Assembly (NCBI GenBank): GCA_964057225.1
Contig: OZ059900.1
Coordinates: 3,110,501-3,174,500, forward strand
Direction: 5' to 3'
DNA length: 64,000 bases
DNA from: Auanema rhodensis
Taxonomy: Eukaryota > Nematoda > Chromadorea > Rhabditida > Rhabditidae
Shown here: piece after piece, positions 40,160 to 54,084 of the stretch
Layout: each line of letters starts with the position of its first letter
How positions within the stretch are numbered: position 1 is the stretch's first letter
The notes under the pieces: generated by a model
What the model was told of the DNA's origin: nothing
The model's database searches: none
Seen by the model: only the letters and a program-made list of their open reading frames with translations
Program-made: the position numbers and the translations under genes

Positions 40160-43100
40160 CAGTATTTAAACATCACTAGCGTTTAATTGATGACTTTTGT
40201 TGTCATAGACAATAAAACTATGCTTTTGATCATATATATGAGCGATTTAGCCAAATTAGACTCAAAACTCGGACATTTCCAAAATTCTTTCTATTTTCGA
40301 CCTTTTTTGATCAAAATGAATATATATCAGTGCAAGCTCATAAAAATAGACTGATTTTGTGTATTGTATGTTTGATTCTCGAATCTCACCGAATATGATC
40401 AAAATTTACGAGTATCACAGATTTTGTACCAAAAATCGGTGAGTATATGGTGTTAAAGGCATAAAAACGACCATACTTAGTGTAGTAATGCTATTTGAGT
40501 GAAATTCAGTGATTAAATCATTATTAGTGTATATTTGAAGACTTTTGTTATCATAGACAGTAAAACTATGCTTTTGATCATATATATGAGCGATTTAGCC
40601 CAATTGGACTCAAAACTCGGAAAATTCAAAAATTCTTTCTATTTTCGACCTTTTTTGATCAAAATGAATATATATCAGTGCAAGCTCATAAAAATAGACT
40701 GATTTTGTGTATTGTATGTTTGATTCTCAAATCTTAACAAATATGATCAAAATTTACAAGTATTACAGATTTTGTACCAAAAATCGGTGAGTATATGGTG
40801 TTAAAGGCATAAAAACGACCATACTTAGTGTAGTAATGCTATTTGAGCGAAATTCAGTATTTAAACATCACTAGCGTTTAATTGATGACTTTTGTTGTTA
40901 TAGACAATAAAACTATGCTTTTGATCATATATATGAGCGATTTAGCCAAATTGGACTCAAAACTCGGAATTTTCAAAAATTCTTTCTTTTTTCGACCTTT
41001 TTTGATCAAAATGAATATATATCAGTGCAAGCTCATAAAAATAGACTGATTTTGTGTATTGTGTGTTTGATTCTCAAATCTTAACGAATATGATCAAAAT
41101 TTACGAGTATTACAGATTTTGTACCAAAAATCGGTGAGTATATGGTGTTAAAGGCATAAAAACGACCATACTTAGTGTAGTAATGCTATTTGAGCGAAAT
41201 TTAGTGATTTAAACATCATTAGTGTTTAATTAATGACTTTTGTTGTTATAGACAATAAAACTATGCTTTTGATCATATATATGAGCGATTTAGCCCAATT
41301 GGACTCAAAACTCGGAAAATTCAAAAATTCTTTCTATTTTCGACCTTTTTTGATCAAAATGAATATATATCAGTGCAAACTCATAAAAATAGACTGATTT
41401 TGTTTATTGTGTGTTTGATTTTCAAATCTTAACGAATATGATCAAAATTTACGAGTATTACAGATTTTGTACCAAAAATCGGTGAGTATATGGTGTTAAA
41501 GGCATAAAAACGACCATACTTAGTGTAGTAATGCTATTTGAGCGAAATTTAGTGATTTAAACATCATTAGTGTTTAATTAATGACTTTCGTTGTCATAGA
41601 CAATAAAACTATGCTTCTGATCATATATATGAGCGATTTAGCCAAATTAGACTCAAAACTCGTAAATTTCAAAAATTCTTTCTATTTTCGACCTTTTTTG
41701 ATCAAAATGAATATATATCAGTGCAAGCTCATAAAAATAGACTGATTTTGTGTATTGTATGTTTGATTCTCAAATCTTAACGAATATGATCAAAATTTAC
41801 GAGTATTACAGATTTTGTACCAAAAATCGGTGAGTATATGGTGTTAAAGGCATAAAAACGACCATACTTAGTGTAGTAATGCTATTTGAGCGAAATTCAG
41901 TATTTAAACATCACTAGCGTTTAATTGATGATTTTTGTTGTCATAGACAATAAAACTATGCTTTTGATCATATATATGAGCGATTTAGCCAAATTAGACT
42001 CAAAACTCGGAAATTTCAAAAATTCTTTCTATTTTCGACCTTTTTTGATCAAAATGAATAAATATCAGTGCAAACTCTTAAAAATAAACTTATTTCGTGT
42101 ATTGTGTGTTTGATTCTCGAATCTCACCGAATATGATCAAAATTTACGAGTATCACAGATTTTGTACCAAAAATCGGTGAGTATATGGTGTTAAAGGCAT
42201 AAAAACGACCATACTTAGTGTAGTATTGCTATTTGAGTGAAATTCAGTGATTTACACATTATTAGTGTTTATTTGAAGACTTTTGTTATCATAGACAGTA
42301 AAACTATGCTTTTGATCATATATATGAGCGATTTAGCCAAATTAGACTCAAAACTCGGAAATTTCAAAAATTTTTTCTATTTTTGACCTTTTTTGATCAA
42401 AATGAATAAATATCAGTGCAAACTCGTAAAAATAAACTTATTTCGTGTATTGTGTGTTTGATTCTCGAATCTCACCGAATATGATCAAAATTTACGAGTA
42501 TCACAGATTTTGTACCAAAAATCGGTGAGTATATGGTGTTAAAGGCATAAAAACGACCATACTTAGTGTAGTAATGCTATTTGAGTGAAATTCAGTGATT
42601 AAATCATTATTAGTGTATATTTGAAGACTTTTGTTATCATAGACAGTAAAACTATGCTTTTGATCATATATATGAGCGATTTAGCCCAATTGGACTCAAA
42701 ACTCGGAAAATTCAAAAATTCTTTCTATTTTCGACCTTTTTTGATCAAAATGAATAAATATCAGTGCAAACTCATAAAAATAGACTTATTTCGTGTATTA
42801 TGTGTTTGATTCTCGAATCTTAACGAATATGATCAAAATTTACAAGTATTACAGATTTTGTACCAAAAATCGGTGAGTATATGGTGTTAAAGGCATAAAA
42901 ACGACCATACTTAGTGTAGTAATGCTATTTGAGCGAAAATCAGTATTTAAACATCACTAGCGTTTAATTGATGACTTTTGTTGTCATAGACAATAAAACT
43001 ATGCTTTTGATCATATATATGAGCGATTTAGCCAAATTAGACTCAAAACTCGTAAATTTCAAAAATTTTTTCTATTTTTGACCTTTTTTGATCAAAATGA

Positions 43101-46071
43101 ATAAATATCAGTGCAAACTCGTAAAAATAAACTTATTTCGTGTATTGTGTGTTTGATTCTCGAATCTCACCGAATATGATCAAAATTTACGAGTATCACA
43201 GATTTTGTACCAAAAATCGGTGAGTATATGGTGTTAAAGGCATAAAAACGACCATACTTAGTGTAGTAATGCTATTTGAGCGAAAATCAGTATTTAAACA
43301 TCACTAGCGTTTAATTGATGACTTTTGTTGTCATAGACAATAAAACTATGCTTTTGATCATATATATGAGCGATTTAGCCAAATTAGACTCAAAACTCGG
43401 ACATTTCCAAAATTCTTTCTATTTTCGACCTTTTTTGATCAAAATGAATATATATCAGTGCAAGCTCATAAAAATAGACTGATTTTGTGTATTGTATGTT
43501 TGATTCTCGAATCTCACCGAATATGATCAAAATTTACGAGTATCACAGATTTTGTACCAAAAATCGGTGAGTATATGGTGTTAAAGGCATAAAAACGACC
43601 ATACTTAGTGTAGTAATGCTATTTGAGTGAAATTCAGTGATTAAATCATTATTAGTGTATATTTGAAGACTTTTGTTATCATAGACAGTAAAACTATGCT
43701 TTTGATCATATATATGAGCGATTTAGCCCAATTGGACTCAAAACTCGGAAAATTCAAAAATTCTTTCTATTTTCGACCTTTTTTGATCAAAATGAATATA
43801 TATCAGTGCAAGCTCATAAAAATAGACTGATTTTGTGTATTGTATGTTTGATTCTCAAATCTTAACAAATATGATCAAAATTTACAAGTATTACAGATTT
43901 TGTACCAAAAATCGGTGAGTATATGGTGTTAAAGGCATAAAAACGACCATACTTAGTGTAGTAATGCTATTTGAGCGAAATTCAGTATTTAAACATCACT
44001 AGCGTTTAATTGATGACTTTTGTTGTTATAGACAATAAAACTATGCTTTTGATCATATATATGAGCGATTTAGCCAAATTGGACTCAAAACTCGGAATTT
44101 TCAAAAATTCTTTCTTTTTTCGACCTTTTTTGATCAAAATGAATATATATCAGTGCAAGCTCATAAAAATAGACTGATTTTGTGTATTGTGTGTTTGATT
44201 CTCAAATCTTAACGAATATGATCAAAATTTACGAGTATTACAGATTTTGTACCAAAAATCGGTGAGTATATGGTGTTAAAGGCATAAAAACGACCATACT
44301 TAGTGTAGTAATGCTATTTGAGCGAAATTTAGTGATTTAAACATCATTAGTGTTTAATTAATGACTTTTGTTGTTATAGACAATAAAACTATGCTTTTGA
44401 TCATATATATGAGCGATTTAGCCCAATTGGACTCAAAACTCGGAAAATTCAAAAATTCTTTCTATTTTCGACCTTTTTTGATCAAAATGAATATATATCA
44501 GTGCAAACTCATAAAAATAGACTGATTTTGTTTATTGTGTGTTTGATTTTCAAATCTTAACGAATATGATCAAAATTTACGAGTATTACAGATTTTGTAC
44601 CAAAAATCGGTGAGTATATGGTGTTAAAGGCATAAAAACGATCATACTTAGTGTAGTAATGCTATTTGAGCGAAATTTAGTGATTTAAACATCATTAGTG
44701 TTTAATTAATGACTTTCGTTGTCATAGACAATAAAACTATGCTTCTGATCATATATATGAGCGATTTAGCCAAATTAGACTCAAAACTCGTAAATTTCAA
44801 AAATTCTTTCTATTTTCGACCTTTTTTGATCAAAATGAATATATATCAGTGCAAGCTCATAAAAATAGACTGATTTTGTGTATTGTATGTTTGATTCTCA
44901 AATCTTAACGAATATGATCAAAATTTACGAGTATTACAGATTTTGTACCAAAAATCGGTGAGTATATGGTGTTAAAGGCATAAAAACGACCATACTTAGT
45001 GTAGTAATGCTATTTGAGCGAAATTCAGTATTTAAACATCACTAGCGTTTAATTGATGATTTTTGTTGTCATAGACAATAAAACTATGCTTTTGATCATA
45101 TATATGAGCGATTTAGCCAAATTAGACTCAAAACTCGGAAATTTCAAAAATTCTTTCTATTTTCGACCTTTTTTGATCAAAATGAATAAATATCAGTGCA
45201 AACTCTTAAAAATAAACTTATTTCGTGTATTGTGTGTTTGATTCTCGAATCTCACCGAATATGATCAAAATTTACGAGTATCACAGATTTTGTACCAAAA
45301 ATCGGTGAGTATATGGTGTTAAAGGCATAAAAACGACCATACTTAGTGTAGTATTGCTATTTGAGTGAAATTCAGTGATTTACACATTATTAGTGTTTAT
45401 TTGAAGACTTTTGTTATCATAGACAGTAAAACTATGCTTTTGATCATATATATGAGCGATTTAGCCAAATTAGACTCAAAACTCGGAAATTTCAAAAATT
45501 TTTTCTATTTTTGACCTTTTTTGATCAAAATGAATAAATATCAGTGCAAACTCGTAAAAATAAACTTATTTCGTGTATTGTGTGTTTGATTCTCGAATCT
45601 CACCGAATATGATCAAAATTTACGAGTATCACAGATTTTGTACCAAAAATCGGTGAGTATATGGTGTTAAAGGCATAAAAACGACCATACTTAGTGTAGT
45701 AATGCTATTTGAGTGAAATTCAGTGATTAAATCATTATTAGTGTATATTTGAAGACTTTTGTTATCATAGACAGTAAAACTATGCTTTTGATCATATATA
45801 TGAGCGATTTAGCCCAATTGGACTCAAAACTCGGAAAATTCAAAAATTCTTTCTATTTTCGACCTTTTTTGATCAAAATGAATAAATATCAGTGCAAACT
45901 CATAAAAATAGACTTATTTCGTGTATTATGTGTTTGATTCTCGAATCTTAACGAATATGATCAAAATTTACAAGTATTACAGATTTTGTACCAAAAATCG
46001 GTGAGTATATGGTGTTAAAGGCATAAAAACGACCATACTTAGTGTAGTAATGCTATTTGAGCGAAATTTAG
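40160..46071 (-). repeat. 9-unit higher-order repeat in block B (3128 bp offset)
   Basis: About 2.78 kb from 40160 to 42943 recurs at 43288-46071. Landmarks matched: 'ctcgaatctcaccgaata' (40378, 43506), 'ggaattttcaaaaattc' (40966, 44094), 'gactttcgttgtcatag' (41583, 44711), and the 'gtattgctatttgagtg' unit (42222, 45350). A private difference is 'aacgatcatac' at 44637 against 'aacgaccatac'. Confidence 0.78.
41880..42850 (-). repeat. Inverted copy of the block A tail (about 33600-34560)
   Basis: Three consecutive units here, read as reverse complement, follow the order found at 33649-34533: a 'cataatacacgaaataag' type I unit, then the 'gcaatactacac' unit with 'aaaaaattttt', then a type II unit with 'taagagtttgcac' and 'aaaaatcatcaatt'. 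The same three units recur at about 45010-45980 within the 9-unit repeat. In block A these units lie within 1.3 kb of J1; here they lie 7 kb beyond it. Confidence 0.6.
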
Positions 46072-47357
46072 TGATTTAAACATCATTAGTGTTTAACTAA
46101 TGACTTTTGTTGTCATAGACAATAAAACTATGCTTCTGATCATATATATGAGCGATTTAGCCAAATTAGACTCAAAACTCGTAAATTTCAAAAATTCTTT
46201 CTATTTTCGACCTTTTTTGATCAAAATGAATATATATCAGTGCAAGCTCATAAAAATAGACTGATTTTGTGTATTGTATGTTTGGTTCTCAAATCTTAAC
46301 GAATATGATCAAAATTTACGAGTATTACAGATTTTGTACCAAAAATCGGTGAGTATATGGTGTTAAAGGCATAAAAATAACCATACTTAGTGTAGTAATG
46401 CTATTTGAGCGAAAATCAGTATTTAAACATCACTAGCGTTTAATTGATGACTTTTGTTGTCATAGACAATAAAACTATGCTTCTGATCATGTATATGAGC
46501 GATTTAGCCAAATTAGACTCAAAACTCGGAAATTTCAAAAATTCTTTCTATTTTCGACCTTTTTTGATCAAAATGAATAAATATCAGTGCAAACTCGTAA
46601 AAATAAACTTATTTCGTGTATTGTGTGTTTGATTCTCGAATCTCACCGAATATGATCAAAATTTACGAGTATCACAGATTTTGTACCAAAAATCGGTGAG
46701 TATATGGTGTTAAAGGCATAAAAACGACCATACTTAGTGTAGTAATGCTATTTGAGTGAAATTCAGTGATTTAATCATTATTAGTGTATATTTGAAGACT
46801 TTTGTTATCATAGACAGTAAAACTATGCTTTTGATCATATATATGAGCGATTTAGCCCAATTGGACTCAAAACTCGGAAAATTCAAAAATTCTTTCTATT
46901 TTCGACCTTTTTTGATCAAAATGAATATATATCAGTGCAAACTCATAAAAATAGACTGATTTTGTTTATTGTGTGTTTGATTTTCAAATCTTAACGAATA
47001 TGATCAAAATTTACGAGTATTACAGATTTTGTACCAAAAATCGGTGAGTATATGGTGTTAAAGGCATAAAAACGACCATACTTAGTGTAGTAATGCTATT
47101 TGAGCGAAAATCAGTATTTAAACATCACTAGCGTTTAATTGATGAATTTTGTTGTCATAGACAATAAAACTATGCTTCTGATCATGTATATGAGCGATTT
47201 AGCCAAATTAGACTCAAAACTCGGAAATTTCAAAAATTCTTTCTATTTTCGACCTTTTTTGATCAAAATGAATATATATCAGTGCAAGCTCATAAAAATA
47301 GACTGATTTTGCGTATTGTATGTTTGATTCTTAGCCCAATTGGACTCAAAACTCGGA
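45470..47357 (-). repeat. 5825-bp-spaced duplication in block B, copy 1 (partner 51295-53182)
   Basis: About 1.9 kb ending just past the first truncated unit recurs 5825 bp later, also ending just past a truncated unit. Differences include 'aaaataacc' (46375) against 'aaaatgacc' (52200), and 'aaaaaagac' (51729) against 'aaaaatagac'. Confidence 0.75.
45740..47330 (-). repeat. Inverted copy of a block A segment (about 8960-10545)
   Basis: Reverse-complement unit order matches block A: a unit with 'acgcaaaatcag'; a type I unit with 'aacaaaatcagtc' and 'gattaaatcac' or 'gatttaatcac'; a type II unit with 'tatacatgatcagaag'; a type III unit with 'cattagttaaacac' and 'aaatttacgag'; and a type I unit with 'cataatacacg'. 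The homologous block A copies at about 5.85-7.4 and 21.8-23.4 kb fit nearly as well. The match stops at the truncation point 47330. Confidence 0.6.
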
Positions 47358-47382
47358 AAATTCAAAAATTCTTTCTATTTTC
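47251..47382 (-). repeat. Truncated unit, 132 bp (deletion copy 1)
   Basis: Between two 'gaccttttttgatc' landmarks only 132 bp remain, instead of 347-348. The break reads 'tgtttgattc' joined directly to 'ttagcccaattgg' at 47330/47331. In intact neighbours these are 216 bp apart, so 216 bp, including the whole conserved core, is lost. The junction is identical in all three copies, so it arose once and was then amplified. Confidence 0.9.
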
Positions 47383-49119
47383 GACCTTTTTTGATCAAAA
47401 TGAATATATATCAGTGCAAACTCATAAAAATAGACTTATTTTGTGTATTGTGTGTTTGATTCTCAAATCTTAACAAATATGATCAAAATTTACAAGTATT
47501 ACAGATTTTGTACCAAAAATCGGTGAGTATATGGTGTTAAAGGCATAAAAACGACCATACTTAGTGTAGTAATGCTATTTGAGCGAAATTCAGTATTAAA
47601 ACATCACTAGCGTTTAATTGATGACTTTTGTTGTTATAGACAATAAAACTATGCTTTTGATCATATATATGAGCGATTTAGCCAAATTGGACTCAAAACT
47701 CGGAAATTTCAAAAATTCTTTCTTTTTTCGACCTTTTTTGATCAAAATGAATATATATCAGTGCAAGCTCATAAAAATAGACTGATTTTGTGTATTGTGT
47801 GTTTGATTCTCAAATCTTAACGAATATGATCAAAATTTACGAGTATTACAGATTTTGTACCAAAAATCGGTGAGTATATGGTGTTAAAGGCATAAAAACG
47901 ACCATACTTAGTGTAGTAATGCTATTTGAGCGAAATTTAGTGATCTAAACATCATTAGTGTTTAATTAATGACTTTTGTTGTCATAGACAATAAAACTAT
48001 GCTTTTGATCATATATATGAGCGATTTAGCCCAATTGGACTCAAAACTCGGAAATTTCAAAAATTTTTTCTATTTTTGACCTTTTTTGATCAAAATGAAT
48101 AAATATCAGTGCAAACTCGTAAAAATAAACTTATTTCGTGTATTGTGTGTTTGATTCTCGAATCTCACCGAATATGATCAAAATTTACGAGTATCACAGA
48201 TTTTGTACCAAAAATCGGTGAGTATATGGTGTTAAAGGCATAAAAACGACCATACTTAGTGTAGTAATGCTATTTGAGTGAAATTCAGTGATTAAATCAT
48301 TATTAGTGTATATTTGAAGACTTTTGTTATCATAGACAGTAAAACTATGCTTTTGATCATATATATGAGCGATTTAGCCCAATTGGACTCAAAACTCGGA
48401 AAATTCAAAAATTCTTTCTATTTTCGACCTTTTTTGATCAAAATGAATATATATCAGTGCAAACTCATAAAAATAGACTGATTTTGTTTATTGTGTGTTT
48501 GATTTTCAAATCTTAACGAATATGATCAAAATTTACGAGTATTACAGATTTTGTACCAAAAATCGGTGAGTATATGGTGTTAAAGGCATAAAAACGACCA
48601 TACTTAGTGTAGTAATGCTATTTGAGCGAAAATCAGTATTTAAACATCACTAGCGTTTAATTGATGACTTTTGTTGTTATAGACAATAAAACTATGCTTT
48701 TGATCATATATATGAGCGATTTAGCCAAATTGGACTCAAAACTCGGAAAATTCAAAAATTCTTTCTATTTTCGACCTTTTTTGATCAAAATGAATATATA
48801 TCAGTGCAAACTCATAAAAATAGACTGATTTTGTTTATTGTGTGTTTGATTTTCAAATCTTAACGAATATGATCAAAATTTACGAGTATTACAGATTTTG
48901 TACCAAAAATCGGTGAGTATATGGTGTTAAAGGCATAAAAACGACCATACTTAGTGTAGTAATGCTATTTGAGCGAAAATCAGTATTTAAACATCACTAG
49001 CGTTTAATTGATGAATTTTGTTGTCATAGACAATAAAACTATGCTTCTGATCATGTATATGAGCGATTTAGCCAAATTAGACTCAAAACTCGGAAATTTC
49101 AAAAATTCTTTCTATTTTC

Positions 49120-49251
49120 GACCTTTTTTGATCAAAATGAATATATATCAGTGCAAGCTCATAAAAATAGACTGATTTTGCGTATTGTATGTTTGATTCT
49201 TAGCCCAATTGGACTCAAAACTCGGAAAATTCAAAAATTCTTTCTATTTTC
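49120..49251 (-). repeat. Truncated unit, 132 bp (deletion copy 2)
   Basis: Same junction 'gattc|ttagccc' at 49199/49200, 1869 bp after the first, inside the tandem duplication. Confidence 0.9.
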
Positions 49252-49529
49252 GACCTTTTTTGATCAAAATGAATATATATCAGTGCAAACTCATAAAAAT
49301 AGACTTATTTTGTGTATTGTGTGTTTGATTCTCAAATCTTAACAAATATGATCAAAATTTACAAGTATTACAGATTTTGTACCAAAAATCGGTGAGTATA
49401 TGGTGTTAAAGGCATAAAAACGACCATACTTAGTGTAGTAATGCTATTTGAGCGAAATTCAGTATTAAAACATCACTAGCGTTTAATTGATGACTTTTGT
49501 TGTTATAGACAATAAAACTATGCTTTTGA

Positions 49530-51726
49530 TCATATATATGAGCGATTTAGCCAAATTGGACTCAAAACTCGGAAATTTCAAAAATTCTTTCTTTTTTCGA
49601 CCTTTTTTGATCAAAATGAATATATATCAGTGCAAGCTCATAAAAATAGACTGATTTTGTGTATTGTGTGTTTGATTCTCAAATCTTAACGAATATGATC
49701 AAAATTTACGAGTATTACAGATTTTGTACCAAAAATCGGTGAGTATATGGTGTTAAAGGCATAAAAACGACCATACTTAGTGTAGTAATGCTATTTGAGC
49801 GAAATTTAGTGATCTAAACATCATTAGTGTTTAATTAATGACTTTTGTTGTCATAGACAATAAAACTATGCTTTTGATCATATATATGAGCGATTTAGCC
49901 CAATTGGACTCAAAACTCGGAAATTTCAAAAATTTTTTCTATTTTTGACCTTTTTTGATCAAAATGAATAAATATCAGTGCAAACTCGTAAAAATAAACT
50001 TATTTCGTGTATTGTGTGTTTGATTCTCGAATCTCACCGAATATGATCAAAATTTACGAGTATCACAGATTTTGTACCAAAAATCGGTGAGTATATGGTG
50101 TTAAAGGCATAAAAACGACCATACTTAGTGTAGTAATGCTATTTGAGTGAAATTCAGTGATTAAATCATTATTAGTGTATATTTGAAGACTTTTGTTATC
50201 ATAGACAGTAAAACTATGCTTTTGATCATATATATGAGCGATTTAGCCCAATTGGACTCAAAACTCGGAAAATTCAAAAATTCTTTCTATTTTCGACCTT
50301 TTTTGATCAAAATGAATAAATATCAGTGCAAACTCGTAAAAATAAACTTATTTCGTGTATTGTGTGTTTGATTCTCGAATCTCACCGAATATGATCAAAA
50401 TTTACGAGTATCACAGATTTTGTACCAAAAATCGGTGAGTATATGGTGTTAAAGGCATAAAAACGACCATACTTAGTGTAGTAATGCTATTTGAGTGAAA
50501 TTCAGTGATTTAATCATTATTAGTGTATATTTGAAGACTTTTGTTATCATAGACAGTAAAACTATGCTTTTGATCATATATATGAGCGATTTAGCCCAAT
50601 TGGACTCAAAACTCGGAAAATTCAAAAATTCTTTCTATTTTCGACCTTTTTTGATCAAAATGAATAAATATCAGTGCAAACTCATAAAAATAGACTTATT
50701 TCGTGTATTATGTGTTTGATTCTCGAATCTTAACGAATATGATCAAAATTTACAAGTATTACAGATTTTGTACCAAAAATCGGTGAGTATATGGTGTTAA
50801 AGGCATAAAAACGACCATACTTAGTGTAGTAATGCTATTTGAGCGAAATTCAGTATTAAAACATCATTAGTGTTTAACTAATGACTTTTGTTGTCATAGA
50901 CAATAAAACTATGCTTTTGATCATATATATGAGCGATTTAGCCAAATTGGACTCAAAACTCGGAAATTTCAAAAATACTTTCTTTTTTCGACCTTTTTTG
51001 ATCAAAATGAATATATATCAGTGCAAGCTCATAAAAATAGACTGATTTTGTGTATTGTGTGTTTGATTCTCAAATCTTAACGAATATGATCAAAATTTAC
51101 GAGTATTACAGATTTTGTACCAAAAATCGGTGAGTATATGGTGTTAAAGGCATAAAAACGACCATACTTAGTGTAGTAATGCTATTTGAGCGAAATTTAG
51201 TGATCTAAACATCATTAGTGTTTAATTAATGACTTTTGTTGTCATAGACAATAAAACTATGCTTTTGATCATATATATGAGCGATTTAGCCCAATTGGAC
51301 TCAAAACTCGGAAATTTCAAAAATTTTTTCTATTTTTGACCTTTTTTGATCAAAATGAATAAATATCAGTGCAAACTCGTAAAAATAAACTTATTTCGTG
51401 TATTGTGTGTTTGATTCTCGAATCTCACCGAATATGATCAAAATTTACGAGTATCACAGATTTTGTACCAAAAATCGGTGAGTATATGGTGTTAAAGGCA
51501 TAAAAACGACCATACTTAGTGTAGTAATGCTATTTGAGTGAAATTCAGTGATTAAATCATTATTAGTGTATATTTGAAGACTTTTGTTATCATAGACAGT
51601 AAAACTATGCTTTTGATCATATATATGAGCGATTTAGCCCAATTGGACTCAAAACTCGGAAAATTCAAAAATTCTTTCTATTTTCGACCTTTTTTGATCA
51701 AAATGAATAAATATCAGTGCAAACTC
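49530..51726 (-). repeat. 4-unit-spaced duplication in block B (1391 bp offset)
   Basis: About 0.8 kb from 49530 to 50335 recurs at 50921-51726. The shared rare variant is 'agtgatctaaac' (49807, 51198), with 'aattttttctatttttgacc' in the next unit. 'aatactttctttttt' at 50975 is a private change. Confidence 0.65.
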
Positions 51727-53182
51727 ATAAAAAAAGACTTATTTCGTGTATTATGTGTTTGATTCTCGAATCTTAACGAATATGATCAAAATTTACAAGT
51801 ATTACAGATTTTGTACCAAAAATCGGTGAGTATATGGTGTTAAAGGCATAAAAACGACCATACTTAGTGTAGTAATGCTATTTGAGCGAAATTTAGTGAT
51901 TTAAACATCATTAGTGTTTAACTAATGACTTTTGTTGTCATAGACAATAAAACTATGCTTCTGATCATATATATGAGCGATTTAGCCAAATTAGACTCAA
52001 AACTCGTAAATTTCAAAAATTCTTTCTATTTTCGACCTTTTTTGATCAAAATGAATATATATCAGTGCAAGCTCATAAAAATAGACTGATTTTGTGTATT
52101 GTATGTTTGATTCTCAAATCTTAACAAATATGATCAAAATTTACGAGTATTACAGATTTTGTACCAAAAATCGGTGAGTATATGGTGTTAAAGGCATAAA
52201 AATGACCATACTTAGTGTAGTAATGCTATTTGAGCGAAAATCAGTATTTAAACATCACTAGCGTTTAATTGATGACTTTTGTTGTCATAGACAATAAAAC
52301 TATGCTTCTGATCATGTATATGAGCGATTTAGCCAAATTAGACTCAAAACTCGGAAATTTCAAAAATTCTTTCTATTTTCGACCTTTTTTGATCAAAATG
52401 AATAAATATCAGTGCAAACTCGTAAAAATAAACTTATTTCGTGTATTGTGTGTTTGATTCTCGAATCTCACCGAATATGATCAAAATTTACGAGTATCAC
52501 AGATTTTGTACCAAAAATCGGTGAGTATATGGTGTTAAAGGCATAAAAACGACCATACTTAGTGTAGTAATGCTATTTGAGTGAAATTCAGTGATTTAAT
52601 CATTATTAGTGTATATTTGAAGACTTTTGTTATCATAGACAGTAAAACTATGCTTTTGATCATATATATGAGCGATTTAGCCCAATTGGACTCAAAACTC
52701 GGAAAATTCAAAAATTCTTTCTATTTTCGACCTTTTTTGATCAAAATGAATATATATCAGTGCAAACTCATAAAAATAGACTGATTTTGTTTATTGTGTG
52801 TTTGATTTTCAAATCTTAACGAATATGATCAAAATTTACGAGTATTACAGATTTTGTACCAAAAATCGGTGAGTATATGGTGTTAAAGGCATAAAAACGA
52901 CCATACTTAGTGTAGTAATGCTATTTGAGCGAAAATCAGTATTTAAACATCACTAGCGTTTAATTGATGAATTTTGTTGTCATAGACAATAAAACTATGC
53001 TTCTGATCATGTATATGAGCGATTTAGCCAAATTAGACTCAAAACTCGGAAATTTCAAAAATTCTTTCTATTTTCGACCTTTTTTGATCAAAATGAATAT
53101 ATATCAGTGCAAGCTCATAAAAATAGACTGATTTTGCGTATTGTATGTTTGATTCTTAGCCCAATTGGACTCAAAACTCGGA
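51295..53182 (-). repeat. 5825-bp-spaced duplication in block B, copy 2
   Basis: Partner of 45470-47357. Beyond 53182 the sequence diverges: it has 'ggaaatttc' with 'ctttcttttttcgacc' where copy 1 has 'ggaaaattc' with 'tctattttcg'. Confidence 0.75.
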
Positions 53183-53207
53183 AATTTCAAAAATTCTTTC
53201 TTTTTTC
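53076..53207 (-). repeat. Truncated unit, 132 bp (deletion copy 3)
   Basis: Same junction at 53155/53156, 5825 bp after the first. Downstream it is joined to a unit with 'ctttcttttttcgacc' and not the 'tctattttcg' unit of copies 1 and 2, so a further exchange occurred within about 30 bp to the right of the deletion. Confidence 0.9.
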
Positions 53208-54084
53208 GACCTTTTTTGATCAAAATGAATATATATCAGTGCAAGCTCATAAAAATAGACTGATTTTGTGTATTGTGTGTTTGATTCTCAAATCTTAACG
53301 AATATGATCAAAATTTACGAGTATTACAGATTTTGTACCAAAAATCGGTGAGTATATGGTGTTAAAGGCATAAAAACGACCATACTTAGTGTAGTAATGC
53401 TATTTGAGCGAAATTTAGTGATCTAAACATCATTAGTGTTTAATTAATGACTTTTGTTGTCATAGACAATAAAACTATGCTTTTGATCATATATATGAGC
53501 GATTTAGCCCAATTGGACTCAAAACTCGGAAAATTCAAAAATTCTTTCTATTTTCGACCTTTTTTGATCAAAATGAATATATATCAGTGCAAACTCATAA
53601 AAATAGACTGATTTTGTGTATTGTGTGTTTGATTCTCAAATCTTAACAAATATGATCAAAATTTACAAGTATTACAGATTTTGTACCAAAAATCGGTGAG
53701 TATATGGTGTTAAAGGCATAAAAACGACCATACTTAGTGTAGTAATGCTATTTGAGCGAAATTCAGTATTAAAACATCACTAGCGTTTAATTGATGACTT
53801 TTGTTGTTATAGACAATAAAACTATGCTTTTGATCATATATATGAGCGATTTAGCCAAATTGGACTCAAAACTCGGAAATTTCAAAAATTCTTTCTATTT
53901 TCGACCTTTTTTGATCAAAATGAATATATATCAGTGCAAGCTCATAAAAATAGACTGATTTTGTGTATTGTGTGTTTGATTCTCAAATCTTAACGAATAT
54001 GATCAAAATTTACGAGTATTACAGATTTTGTACCAAAAATCGGTGAGTATATGGTGTTAAAGGCATAAAAACGACCATACTTAG

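Larger units (their letters stand above)
46860..50312 (-). repeat. Tandem duplication of 1869 bp including a truncated unit
   Basis: The segment 46860-48443 recurs at 48729-50312, offset 1869 bp. The offset is not a multiple of the unit length; it equals six units minus 216 bp, because one unit in each copy is truncated. Similarity ends near 48443, where 'gaatatatatcag' is 'gaataaatatcag' in the second copy. Confidence 0.8.

Noticed and set aside
47282-47473. 63-codon open frame across the truncated unit (also 49151 and 53107)
   Set aside because: It exists only because the 216-bp deletion joins two units in a new frame. It reads repeat sequence in an otherwise closed frame.
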